From assembly GCA_947587775.1 (NCBI GenBank), contig CANPYD010000005.1, forward strand, positions 1 through 21,012: 21,012 nt of DNA. The letters are read 5' to 3'. The position numbers and the translations under genes were made by a program. This DNA is from an uncultured Clostridia bacterium (GTDB lineage Bacteria > Bacillota > Clostridia > Christensenellales > Borkfalkiaceae). Positions 6,870 to 15,500 of this stretch are shown here, one piece after another; position 1 is the first letter of the stretch; each line of letters begins with the position of its first letter. Below the pieces are notes generated by a model. That model did no database searches, was not told where the DNA came from, and saw nothing but the letters and a program-made list of their open reading frames with translations.

Positions 6870-9800
6870 TCACGCAAAAGTTGCCGCAAATTTCAGAAAT
6901 TTTGTCATACGCACCATTGTTTTGCCGCCATCGCCCGCAAAAGGGAAGTTCAAAACGGGCGCGCTCGTCATTTCGAGGCTGTACTGTCCCTTGAATCTGT
7001 CCATAGCGGCAGCCATCTTTTCGCCGCCGAGCGCCTCGAGCGAAGTGAATTCGAGACTCCCCCCTTTCTGCCCGACGGAGATCTTTCTCACGCCGAGTTT
7101 TGCGGCGTAGCTCTTCATGACGGCGATGACAAGGAGATTGAGCGTCTGGGGCGGAAGCGGGCCGTAGCTCTCCTCCATGGAAGAGCACACCCGCTTGTAG
7201 TCCGAGGCGCTGCGAATCTCCGCGATCTGTTTATAGCAATCCATGCGTCCCGCGGGGGATTCGACATAGGATTCGGGAATGAACGCGGTCGCCTTGATGT
7301 CGAGATCGACGCTCTCCTGTCTCACGCCCGTGAGCTCTTCCTTTAATATCTTGGCGTACAGCTCGTAGCCGACCTTATCCATATGCCCGTGCTGTTCGGC
7401 GCCGAGCACGTTTCCCGCGCCCCGTATCTCGAGGTCGCGCATCGCGATCCTGAATCCCGACCCGAGTTCGGTGAACTGCATGATCGCTTTGAGGCGCTCG
7501 GCGGCATTGTCCGTCATGACGCGTTCGGGTTTATAAGTAAAATAGGCGTGCGCGAGGCGGGAGCTCCTCCCCACCCTTCCGCGCAGCTGGTAGAGCTGGG
7601 AAATGCCCAGCCTGTCCGCGTCGATGACGACGAGCGTATTCGCGTTGGGAAGATCGATCCCGTTTTCGATGATCGTCGTCGTGACGAGCACGTCGTATTC
7701 CCCGCGGTAGAAGCCGAACACGCTCTTTTCGAGGGTCGCCCTGTCCATTCTCCCGTGCGCAATGCAGACGTTTGCCTCGGGGACGATCTCTTTCAGGCGT
7801 GCGGCGAAGGTGTGGATGCTCTCCACGCGGTTATAGAGCACAAAGACCTGTCCCTTGCGGGCGATCTCCCTGAGGCATGCGTCGCGGAGCAGGGTCTCCG
7901 TCTCCTCGGCGACATACGTCTGCACGGGAAGGCGGGCGTGCGGCGGGGTCTGGATGGTGGAGATATCGCGGATCCCCGAAAGGGAGAGATGCAGCGTCCG
8001 CGGGATGGGGGTCGCCGTCATGGTGAGGCAGTCCACGTCCCGCTTGTAATTTTTGATCTTTTCTTTATGTTCTACGCCGAAGCGCTGTTCTTCATCGAGA
8101 ATGAGAAGCCCCAAATCGTGAAATTTTACGTCCTGCGACAGCAGCCTGTGCGTGCCGACGATGAGATCGATCTCCCCTTTTGCGAGCGCGGAAAGGGTAT
8201 TGGAGAGTTCCTTGTCGGTGCGGAAACGGTTGAGGCAGGCGACGCGCACGCCGAAATCCTTCATGCGGGCGAGGGCTGTCTGATAGTGCTGTTCGGAGAG
8301 CACCGTACTCGGGCACATGAGCGCGGCCTGCCGCCCCGAAAGGATACACAGATACGCCGCGCGGAGGGCGACTTCCGTCTTTCCGAAGCCGACGTCCCCG
8401 ACGAGCAGCCGATCCATGACTTTGGTGGAGCACATGTCCGCGCGGATCTCCTCGAATGAAGTCGTCTGATCGGGGGTGTCCTCATAGGGAAAGGCGGCGA
8501 CAAACTCGTCCATCATCTCGGGATAGTCGGGGAAGGCGAATCCGACCTTCTCCTGCCGCTCCGCATAGAGCGCTTTGAGGTCGAACGCCATCTTTTTGAG
8601 TCCCGCACGCACGCGCGCCTTGACCCGTTCGAACTCCCCGCCGCCGATCTTGGAAAGAGATGGATTTTCCCCGCCCATGTATTTGGACAGGATATCCATG
8701 TTCTCCACGGGAACGTACAGCATGTCCCCGTCCTTATATTCGAGTGCGATGTATTCCTTGGTGCCGTCCGTCGTCTCGATCTTTTTCGTGCCCGTGATCC
8801 GTCCGACGCCGTACGTCTCGTGTACGGCATAATCCCCCACCTCGGGCGCGACGAAGAGATCCCCCCTCTTCTTTTTGATGCGCCGCTCCTTGACCGCCTT
8901 GGTGAACATGTCCCCCGTGCCGATGACGGCGAGCTTGCAGGAATGCACCAGAAAGCCGTGATCGAGGGTCTCGGGAAGGAGCATGACGCCCGAACATGTT
9001 TCGAGGCTCTCCCGCAGAGGGGCGAAGGGCAACGCATACCGGGAAAGTTCCTCTTTGAGCTTTTCCGCCCGCTCGGCGCCCCCGCACCAGAGCATGACGC
9101 GGTAGCCCGTCTGCATCCACGTTTTAATGTCGGCGGCGAGATCGGGCAGGGAATTGAGATACCGCCGCACAGGGGTAGACGAGACGTTTACGATCTTCAT
9201 GGGATTGGTGAGGAAGGGATTTCCCATGAATGTCTGAAGCGTCAGCGTGCGGTAGCCCGTGAGTGAGGCGATGTGTTCGTAGGGAATATATTGTTCGGCA
9301 GAGCAGGGCAGCGCTTCGCCCCCCTCGAGAAGAAGCCGTCCCCGCTCCGCGTGCTCGCGGTAGAGCCCGTCGAGCTTATCGTGAACGAGCTTTCCCTCAT
9401 CTAAAATAACAAGGGCGTCCCCCATGCAGTCGCGCAAAAACTCCCCCGTCCCCTCGAGGAGGGGGAGCAGAAAATCGGATGTATAGCCGCCTGCGGCGAT
9501 CTCTTCGCAGACCTGTTGCATATGTGCGCGGGCGGGTGCGGGAAGGCGATGGAGCTGTCCGCCGATCTTTTGGGCGAGGCGGGGCTCCTCATCTTCCGCA
9601 AGAAGGGCGTCCGTCGCCGCGACGATGTCGATCGAGAGGAGCTTTTCGTACCGCTCCCCCGTCTCCTCGTCGTAGGGCTTGATCGCCTCGACCTCGTCCC
9701 CGAAAAAATCCACGCGGACAGGATGAAGCGCGTTGATCGCCCAAATATCGAGAATATCCCCGCGCACGGAAAACGCTCCCCTGCCGTCCACAGAATACTC

Positions 9801-10256
9801 CCGTGCATACCCCGCACGGGCGAGCGCTTCGACGAGGGCGCGCATGTCCGTCTCCTTGCCGACTTCGAGATGAAACGCCCCGATGTGCTTCGGGACGAGC
9901 TGGGCGAGTGCCTCCGCGTCGCAGACGAGGATCTCCGCCCCGTTCTGCCACTCCGCAAGGGCGGTGAGACGCTTGTAGAGGGCGTCCTTCGAGCCTGCAC
10001 GGCGGTACAGGAGCACCTCGTCCTTGGCGGGAAGAAGGACGGTTTTCTTTTTTGTGAGCGCGGAAATAGCGTCGAACGCCCGTTTTGCCGTGAGCGCGTC
10101 CGCCGCAAGATAGACCGCACGCCCCTGCGTGAGCGCGGCGATCAGATATTTTTGGGGATCGGAGACGCCGAACACAGCGGTGGGCACGCCTCTCGACACG
10201 CTCTCGCCGATCTCCGCGTACGTCCCCCCCAAATTTTCATAGGAAAAAAAGCTCAT
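6870..10256 (-). CDS. mfd: Transcription-repair coupling factor Mfd
   Basis: The 1128-residue length and the motifs are those of Mfd, the ATP-driven translocase that removes RNA polymerase stalled at DNA lesions and recruits UvrA. The N-terminal UvrB-like part includes RGDILDIWA (about 165-173). The RNA polymerase-interacting CarD-like domain is at about 473-528 (GDYAVHETYGVGRITGT ... YVPVENMDILSKYMG). The RecG-like helicase core has Walker A GDVGFGKT (620-627), DEEQ (721-724), TATPIPRT (747-754), and IIENGIDLPNANTLV plus QLYQLRGRVGRS near 855-890. The start ATG overlaps the pth stop as ATGA, so the two are translationally coupled, as expected from the conserved pth-mfd order. Codons 8-11 contain a run of seven G (complement of 10224-10230), a possible frameshift-prone tract. 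Confidence 0.98.
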   Translation of the reverse strand: MSFFSYENLGGTYAEIGESVSRGVPTAVFGVSDPQKYLIAALTQGRAVYLAADALTAKRAFDAISALTKKKTVLLPAKDEVLLYRRAGSKDALYKRLTALAEWQNGAEILVCDAEALAQLVPKHIGAFHLEVGKETDMRALVEALARAGYAREYSVDGRGAFSVRGDILDIWAINALHPVRVDFFGDEVEAIKPYDEETGERYEKLLSIDIVAATDALLAEDEEPRLAQKIGGQLHRLPAPARAHMQQVCEEIAAGGYTSDFLLPLLEGTGEFLRDCMGDALVILDEGKLVHDKLDGLYREHAERGRLLLEGGEALPCSAEQYIPYEHIASLTGYRTLTLQTFMGNPFLTNPMKIVNVSSTPVRRYLNSLPDLAADIKTWMQTGYRVMLWCGGAERAEKLKEELSRYALPFAPLRESLETCSGVMLLPETLDHGFLVHSCKLAVIGTGDMFTKAVKERRIKKKRGDLFVAPEVGDYAVHETYGVGRITGTKKIETTDGTKEYIALEYKDGDMLYVPVENMDILSKYMGGENPSLSKIGGGEFERVKARVRAGLKKMAFDLKALYAERQEKVGFAFPDYPEMMDEFVAAFPYEDTPDQTTSFEEIRADMCSTKVMDRLLVGDVGFGKTEVALRAAYLCILSGRQAALMCPSTVLSEQHYQTALARMKDFGVRVACLNRFRTDKELSNTLSALAKGEIDLIVGTHRLLSQDVKFHDLGLLILDEEQRFGVEHKEKIKNYKRDVDCLTMTATPIPRTLHLSLSGIRDISTIQTPPHARLPVQTYVAEETETLLRDACLREIARKGQVFVLYNRVESIHTFAARLKEIVPEANVCIAHGRMDRATLEKSVFGFYRGEYDVLVTTTIIENGIDLPNANTLVVIDADRLGISQLYQLRGRVGRSSRLAHAYFTYKPERVMTDNAAERLKAIMQFTELGSGFRIAMRDLEIRGAGNVLGAEQHGHMDKVGYELYAKILKEELTGVRQESVDLDIKATAFIPESYVESPAGRMDCYKQIAEIRSASDYKRVCSSMEESYGPLPPQTLNLLVIAVMKSYAAKLGVRKISVGQKGGSLEFTSLEALGGEKMAAAMDRFKGQYSLEMTSAPVLNFPFAGDGGKTMVRMTKFLKFAATFA

Positions 10257-10816
10257 CCGTTATATTTTGTCATGACGCGCTCGAAGTCCTCGCCCGAAGC
10301 GAGCGCGATCGCCGCCTCCGCCGCCCGTTTCGACGCCGCGGAAAACAGGTCGTAATCCTCCCTTCTTACCTCGGAAAGAACATAGTTGATGAGAGGGATG
10401 TCGACCGCCTCGTCGCGGATCCCGATGCGGATACGGGCGAATTCCGAGTACCCGAGTTCGGCGATGACCGAGCGCATTCCGTTGTGCGTGCCCGCGCTGC
10501 CCGAGGGACGGATGCGGACATGCCCCTTGGGAAGATCGTAATCGTCGTAGATGACGATGAGTTCCTTGGGTGAAATTTTATACTTCGCCGCGAGCTGTTT
10601 GACGCTTCTGCCCGAGGCGTTCATATAGGTGAGGGGGCGGGCGATGATGACCTTTTCGCCGCCGAGATACCCCTCCGCGACGCTCGCCTCGCACTCCCTT
10701 TTCTTGAATTTTACATGCAGAGCCTCCGCGACGTCCCCCGCCGCGAGAAAGCCCATGTTGTGAAATGTCTTTGCGTATTTTTCCTCGGGATTCCCGAGTC
10801 CGACGATCAGATACAT
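10253..10816 (-). CDS. pth: Peptidyl-tRNA hydrolase
   Basis: The 187-residue protein is the usual bacterial Pth length. It cleaves the ester bond of peptidyl-tRNAs released by stalled ribosomes. Recognisable elements are GLGNP (6-10), the catalytic histidine in TFHNMGF (H19), RPLTYMNASG with N66, IYDDYDLPKG with D91/D92, and SAGTHNGMRSV with N112. The residue before the HNG is T rather than the common G. The ATG at 10816 has the ribosome binding site GGAAAGGTGG just upstream. The stop overlaps the mfd start (ATGA). Upstream lies a terminator-like hairpin with a T6 run ending only 17 bases before the ATG. Confidence 0.97.
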   Translation of the reverse strand: MYLIVGLGNPEEKYAKTFHNMGFLAAGDVAEALHVKFKKRECEASVAEGYLGGEKVIIARPLTYMNASGRSVKQLAAKYKISPKELIVIYDDYDLPKGHVRIRPSGSAGTHNGMRSVIAELGYSEFARIRIGIRDEAVDIPLINYVLSEVRREDYDLFSAASKRAAEAAIALASGEDFERVMTKYNG

Positions 10817-10833
10817 ATGCCACCTTTCCGCTC

Positions 10834-10859
10834 AAAAAACCGCCGCTCCCGCGCGGCGG
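10834..10859 (-). terminator. Terminator-like hairpin directly before the pth ribosome binding site
   Basis: CCGCCGC (10840-10846) pairs with GCGGCGG (10853-10859) across a 6-base loop. On the minus strand it is followed by T6 (10834-10839). It sits 17 bases before the pth start, so it either ends readthrough from prs or acts as an attenuator in the pth leader. Confidence 0.55.
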
Positions 10860-10936
10860 CTTTTCTAAGACGTTCCTGTCGATTCCTGCACAAGGCAAGA
10901 GTTTCTTAAATTACGGTGCGAGGCGGGGTCTCGCAC

Positions 10937-11048
10937 TTGCTTCCCCTCGAGGGGGAGCCAAGGTACCCACCTCAGTCACCTGCGGTGACAGCTCCTCCTA
11001 AGGAGGAGCCATATAGCCCCCTCCGTGGGAGGGGGGTAGGGGGTGGGG
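10937..11048. repeat. Cluster of three hairpin-repeat copies
   Basis: Copies: TTCCCCTCGAGGGGGAGCC (about 10941-10959); CTCAGTCACCTGCGGTGACAGCTCCTCCTAAGGAGGAGCC-type (10971-11010), with GTCAC/GTGAC and GGCTCCTCC/GGAGGAGCC stems; and CCCCCTCC...GGAGGGGG (11016-11036). The stem bases change together (CTCCTCC with GGAGGAG against CTCCCC with GGGGAG elsewhere), so pairing is kept. Confidence 0.75.
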
Positions 11049-11183
11049 CGAATTCCATAATCACTTGCCTTAGGCGGAATTAACTTCCGCCGTGGGCGAC
11101 TCAATTTGCCGAACCCCTTCGACTTACTGTCCTTGCAGAGCGATCTCCGCAATGACTTGATTGATGCACAGGGAAGGTTCGCT

Positions 11184-11289
11184 CGTTCATTTCTTTTCGA
11201 TGCCCCGCGAGATTCCCCCCACCACCGCCTGCGGCGGAGCCTCCCCCCGTAGGGGGTAGGCCTTAGCGGGGCGAGCAAAGAAATGAACG
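11184..11289. repeat. 106-bp imperfect palindrome after prs (MITE-like or long terminator hairpin)
   Basis: CGTTCATTTCTTT (11184-11196) is the exact reverse complement of AAAGAAATGAACG (11277-11289). Inside, GCCCCGC (11202-11208) pairs with GCGGGGC (11266-11272), and the centre is GC-rich with a CCGCC/GGCGG hairpin and a CCCCCC...GGGGG repeat. It lies 17 bases after the prs stop and may double as its transcription terminator. Confidence 0.65.
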
Positions 11290-11305
11290 AAACAATCGAG
11301 CGAAA

Positions 11306-12253
11306 TCAATCGTAAATCTTGCTCATCGGCTTATCGAGATAGACGTTTTCGATCGCCGCGGCCCAGATCTCCGCCGTGGAGAGGATCTTGATCTTGGGGA
11401 TCCTCTTGTCCTCGGGAAGATAGACCGTATCGAGCATCACAAGCTCGCTGATCGCGGACTCTTCGAGCAGTTCGAGAGCAGAACCCGAAAGCACCGCATG
11501 CGTACAGCATGCTTTGATCTCCTTTGCGCCGGCGTCCACGAGCGCCTGTGCGCCCTGACAGATCGTCCCCCCCGTATCGATCATATCATCCACGAGAAGG
11601 CACCGCTTCCCCTCGACCTGACCGATGATATTCATGACTTCCATGACGTTTGCGCGGGGACGGCGTTTGTCGATGATGGCAAGGGGCACGCCGAGGCGCT
11701 CCGCCACCTTCCTCGAACGGTTGACCGAACCGATATCGGGCGATACGACGATGAAATCTTCGCCCAGCTTGTCCGCATAATAATTGTAAAGGGTGGGGCC
11801 GCCGAGAAGATTATCCACGGGGATATTGAAAAAGCCTTGGATCTGCGCGGCGTGGAGATCCATCGTCAGGACTCTGTCCGCGCCTGCAGAAGTGAGAAGG
11901 TCGGCGACGAGCTTTGCCGTGATCGGGTCGCGGGAACGCGCCTTTCTGTCTTGGCGGGCATAGCCGAAATAGGGAATGACGGCGGTGATCCGCCCCGCGG
12001 AGGCGCGCTTTGCGGCGTCGATCATGATGAGAAGCTCCATCAGATTGTCGTTGACGGGCGCCGAGGTCGATTGTATGATAAACAGATCCCTGCCTCTGAC
12101 CGTCTCGCAGATGTGCACGCTCGTCTCGCCGTCCGAAAATTTGGAGACTTCGACTTCCCCGAGACTTGTATTGAGCTTGGCAGCGATCCTCTTTGCCAAG
12201 GGAAGGTTGGAATTTCCCGCAAACAACTTGATCTCGTTTCCGTGTGTTATCAT
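11306..12253 (-). CDS. prs: Ribose-phosphate pyrophosphokinase (PRPP synthetase)
   Basis: Taking the ATG at 12253 gives 315 residues, the standard class I PRPP synthetase length. A longer in-frame start at 12337 is rejected because the ribosome binding site AAGGAAGG sits 4-5 bases before 12253 and a promoter occupies the extension. The enzyme makes 5-phosphoribosyl-1-diphosphate from ribose 5-phosphate and ATP for nucleotide, His and Trp synthesis. Visible motifs: the catalytic flexible loop RKARSRDPITAKLVA (103-117), the metal/ATP segment MDLHAAQIQGFF (131-142, H134) and the PRPP-binding loop LLVDDMIDTGGT (219-230). The order prs then pth then mfd matches the conserved Firmicutes arrangement. 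It probably has its own transcript, ending at the long hairpin downstream. Confidence 0.97.
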   Translation of the reverse strand: MITHGNEIKLFAGNSNLPLAKRIAAKLNTSLGEVEVSKFSDGETSVHICETVRGRDLFIIQSTSAPVNDNLMELLIMIDAAKRASAGRITAVIPYFGYARQDRKARSRDPITAKLVADLLTSAGADRVLTMDLHAAQIQGFFNIPVDNLLGGPTLYNYYADKLGEDFIVVSPDIGSVNRSRKVAERLGVPLAIIDKRRPRANVMEVMNIIGQVEGKRCLLVDDMIDTGGTICQGAQALVDAGAKEIKACCTHAVLSGSALELLEESAISELVMLDTVYLPEDKRIPKIKILSTAEIWAAAIENVYLDKPMSKIYD

Positions 12254-12284
12254 ACGTCCTTCCTTAAAAATTGATTCCGTATTT

Positions 12285-12313
12285 ATAATAATCAATTTCG
12301 GCAAATTCGTCAA
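12285..12313 (-). promoter_or_regulatory. Promoter of prs
   Basis: On the minus strand TTGACG (12308-12313), 17-base spacer, TATTAT (12285-12290). The predicted start is about 25 bases before the ATG at 12253, which supports that start codon. Confidence 0.7.
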
Positions 12314-12390
12314 TCGTTTCAAAAAGATTTTTTGCAAAAAGGCGCAAAGTGCGTCTGTACGGCCGTTTCTTGGCTTCCATTGCCCTCGCC

Positions 12391-12425
12391 TCTCTCGGCT
12401 CCCCCTTGAGGGGGCCTTCCTTAGG
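12391..12425. repeat. Hairpin-repeat copy upstream of prs
   Basis: CTCTCTCGGCTCCCCCTTGAGGGGGCC-type copy with a CCCCCTTGAGGGGG stem-loop. The gap 12338-12585 otherwise holds only this copy, the terminator at 12505-12538 and the small hairpin at 12552-12572. Confidence 0.6.
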
Positions 12426-12504
12426 GATGGCGGGAAAAGGCGACCATTCTATTTATGAAGCCTTTTTCGCCTGAACTGTCGCGCCTTTGAGAAGAAAACA
12501 AAAT

Positions 12505-12538
12505 GACCCTCCTGCGGTATTGCTACCGCAGGAGGGTC
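12505..12538 (-). terminator. Intrinsic terminator of the beta-helix lipoprotein gene
   Basis: A perfect 15-bp stem, GACCCTCCTGCGGTA (12505-12519) with TACCGCAGGAGGGTC (12524-12538), and a 4-base loop. On the minus strand it is followed by the T-rich ATTTTGTTTTC. A second 7-bp hairpin (GAAGTGC 12552-12558 with GCACTTC 12566-12572) lies between it and the stop at 12586. Confidence 0.85.
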
Positions 12539-12585
12539 TTGTTTCCCATCCGAAGTGCACCGAAGGCACTTCATCGTGTTTTCAT

Positions 12586-15500
12586 TTACGCGCCCTGTTT
12601 CACGTCGCCAATGTACAACGTCGTCGTGATCGTATTGTTCGTGAACTGGACTTGGTCCCAGCTGCCGCCATAATTATAGATCTTTGTAATCGCATAATTA
12701 TTTTCAAATACATCCATAATCGTATTGCCCTCAAGGAGTTTCATCGTCACTGTTGCTGTATTTTTGGAAATGTCAATCGTGTTCGTCGTTGACGTATAAA
12801 TTTGTGCACACAATGCGCCAAATGTAGTAGCAATCGATCCGCTCGAAGATTCGGTTTGCTCAAGCGTGACATCTTCGATAGTGTTCCCGGTAACGATGGA
12901 GCCATAGTTGATCCCTTGGCCAACCAATCCGCCAACAAAACCGGGACCCTTTACGGTAAGTCCTTTCACCATATTATCGGTTAAAATGTCAAGGCCTACG
13001 ACGTTAATGCCTTTGGCTCCACCTATCAAGCCGCCGGCTTTTGAATTCGTTGCGGAAATCACGCTTGCACCGTCGCGCACCGTATCGCCTTTTGCTACCG
13101 TTCCGTCCACCGTGCAGTGCTCCACCCTCACGCGTTGGTTCTCTCCTTTGTCCGTCCCGAAGAGGCCGCCAACCCATGTCTTACCGAGGATATCGATCTC
13201 GCCGAGGACTTTGATGTTGCTCGCTACAGTCGGCCCATTGCCGCCGGATATAGCAATAAGTGAGGCGACATAGCTACCATTAGAACCGCCGAGAAGAGGT
13301 GATCCGCTATTTTGCACCGTAAGACCCGTTACATCGATATCGACATTCTTGATGGTAAGATTTTCGAACTTGCCTTCGTAGCCCTTCTCGACCCAAACGC
13401 TGCCGAAAAGCGCCGCATAACTTCCCAATCCGTTATATGTGTTTACAGGCCGGATATAGAGATTGGAGACGGTATGCCCCATTCCGTCAAAACTGCCTCT
13501 GAATTCAGATGCACCGCACCCGATCGGCAACCAAGGCGTGTGCTCTTGGGCGGGATAGGAATACTTGCCCTCCGTCGCTGTCCATGCAGGCATGCGGAGA
13601 TAGGCAAGATCGTTATCGAGATCGATATCCTCCTTCAAATACACCGTTCTGTTCTGCAGAATACTGTAACCATAGTGTTCGCTATTTTGCCCTACCAGCT
13701 TGAACTTGCTGAAATTGACCATATCGGAAAACTTTTTCATGCCATCCGCCGAATCGATCTCATAGTGGGTCCCGTTTTCATCTTCGACAAGGTAGAACCC
13801 TCCGCGCTCCGCGTCGTCCTTGATCTCGGCATTCTGCGACACGATCTCGGCATGGATACGGTTATTTTCCAGTGAATTCAAATTCCGCAAGTAGCTGATA
13901 TCAGATTCGTAAGTGTATGCGACGGAATACTCGGAACGATAATCCGCGCCGACATAGCCGTCGTTGTAGACATTGATCAACTCGCCCGCATACTGGCCAT
14001 TGAAATTCTCCGATTTCCAACGGTAAAACGAAGTATTTGCATAGACAAGCTGTCCTGTGAAGGAGCTGTTCTTGACGGTGACTGCGCCGCCCGCAATGCT
14101 GCCCACGATGCCGCCAAGCGTGGCATGCGCATCCGTCCTTACATCGCCGCTCTCAACAAAGCCCTTCAAAAGGGTGACCTTGCCGCTTACGGTGACGTTA
14201 TCCGCGACATTGCCGTGATAGAGCGTACCGACCGCGCCGCCGACGTCGACATCCGCGCTGACATCGATCGACGAGGAGGAATTCTCAAGGGTAAATCCGC
14301 TGTCCGCGAGGTAGCCGATGAGACCGCCGACTTGGTCAAACCCGACGACGGAGCCGCCCTCGCTCTCGACATGCACGTCGCTCACATTGCCGTACTGGCC
14401 GCCTGCGATGCCGCCGACACGCTCTTTGCCCGTGATCGAGACGTCGCCTTTGACCGTGATCTTGCTCAAATTGGCCCGTGCATACCCGACGAGCGCACCG
14501 ACATTGTTGGTCTCCGCACCGTTAATGGTGACGTTTTCAAAGACAAGATCGGTCACGATAGCCGTTCCCTCTTTGAGACCGACACTGAATTCGCCGAGCG
14601 TCCCGAAAAAGCCGAGGTTGCCCGTACCGGTAATGTTGAGACCGATGATCTTCTGCCCGTTCCCGTCGAAGGTACCGCAGAAGTTCCCGCCGATCGGCGT
14701 CCAAAGCTTGTCCGTAAGATCGATCTCCGCCGCAAGCTCCACAGTCTTGCCGATATATTTCTTTCCCTCATTTACAGTCTTTGCAAAGTAGGTCAGTCCG
14801 TCAACAGACGAGATCTCGTAACTGATCGTCACTTCTTCGCCGCTCATGTGATGATTTTCGACAAAACCGTTTACGCCGTCCGCAACGGGATAGCTGACCT
14901 CGTTTTCGCCGGCGAAAGTCACATCGCCGCTCCCGACAAGCGCACTGCTTTCTCTGCCGACCTCATGTTCTACGGAATCGTCAACATCCACTCTCACCTG
15001 TTCCACGGTGACGGTAGAACCTTCAACGACTGTCCCGACGAGGCTGCCCGCCTTGACGTTGACAAAGTGCAGGTTTTTGACCGTCGCATTCTGGACATAC
15101 CCGAAGAAGCCCGATTTCTCCTCGGAGAAATTGGAAATCGTATTCCCTTCGCCGTCAAAAGTACCCTTGAAGGGATGCTCTTCCGTCCCGATTGGCGTCC
15201 AGTCGCCTGCCGCGATCGTTGCAACGGCACGGTGAAGGCTTGCAGCTTCCACTTCATTGAAATCGATCTTCGTCTTGAGGTGGACTTCCTTGCCCGCATA
15301 ATCGTTCCCGTTTGCGACGCTCGTTGCAAATGCGATGAGCTGTTCATAGGAGTGAATTTCGGGCTGATTTTCCTTGACGGTATCCATGAGGACGTCCCAA
15401 TCCGTCCCGTTATAACGGTACAGACGGGAACCCGCGCCTGTGACGCCTTCTTCCCAACCGTAGAAAACCCCGAGATAGAGGTCGCCGCTCTTGGCGCCTT

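Larger units (their letters stand above)
10817..11305. other. Non-coding gap of 489 bp between prs and pth, filled with repeats and hairpins
   Basis: No credible gene is seen; minus-strand frames running through it read only repeat sequence. It contains a GC-rich hairpin next to pth, three repeat copies between 10937 and 11048, a GGCGGAA/TTCCGCC hairpin (11073-11079 with 11085-11091) and a roughly 106-bp imperfect palindrome (11184-11289). No convincing promoter for pth was identified. Confidence 0.7.

Noticed and set aside
10976..11278. A 100-codon minus-strand frame between prs and pth
   Set aside because: It reads straight through hairpin repeats and the palindromic element, has no ribosome binding site, and its composition follows the repeats.
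12254..12337. N-terminal extension of PRPP synthetase starting at 12337
   Set aside because: The extension covers the predicted promoter and the ribosome binding site, and the protein from 12253 already has the normal length and N-terminus.
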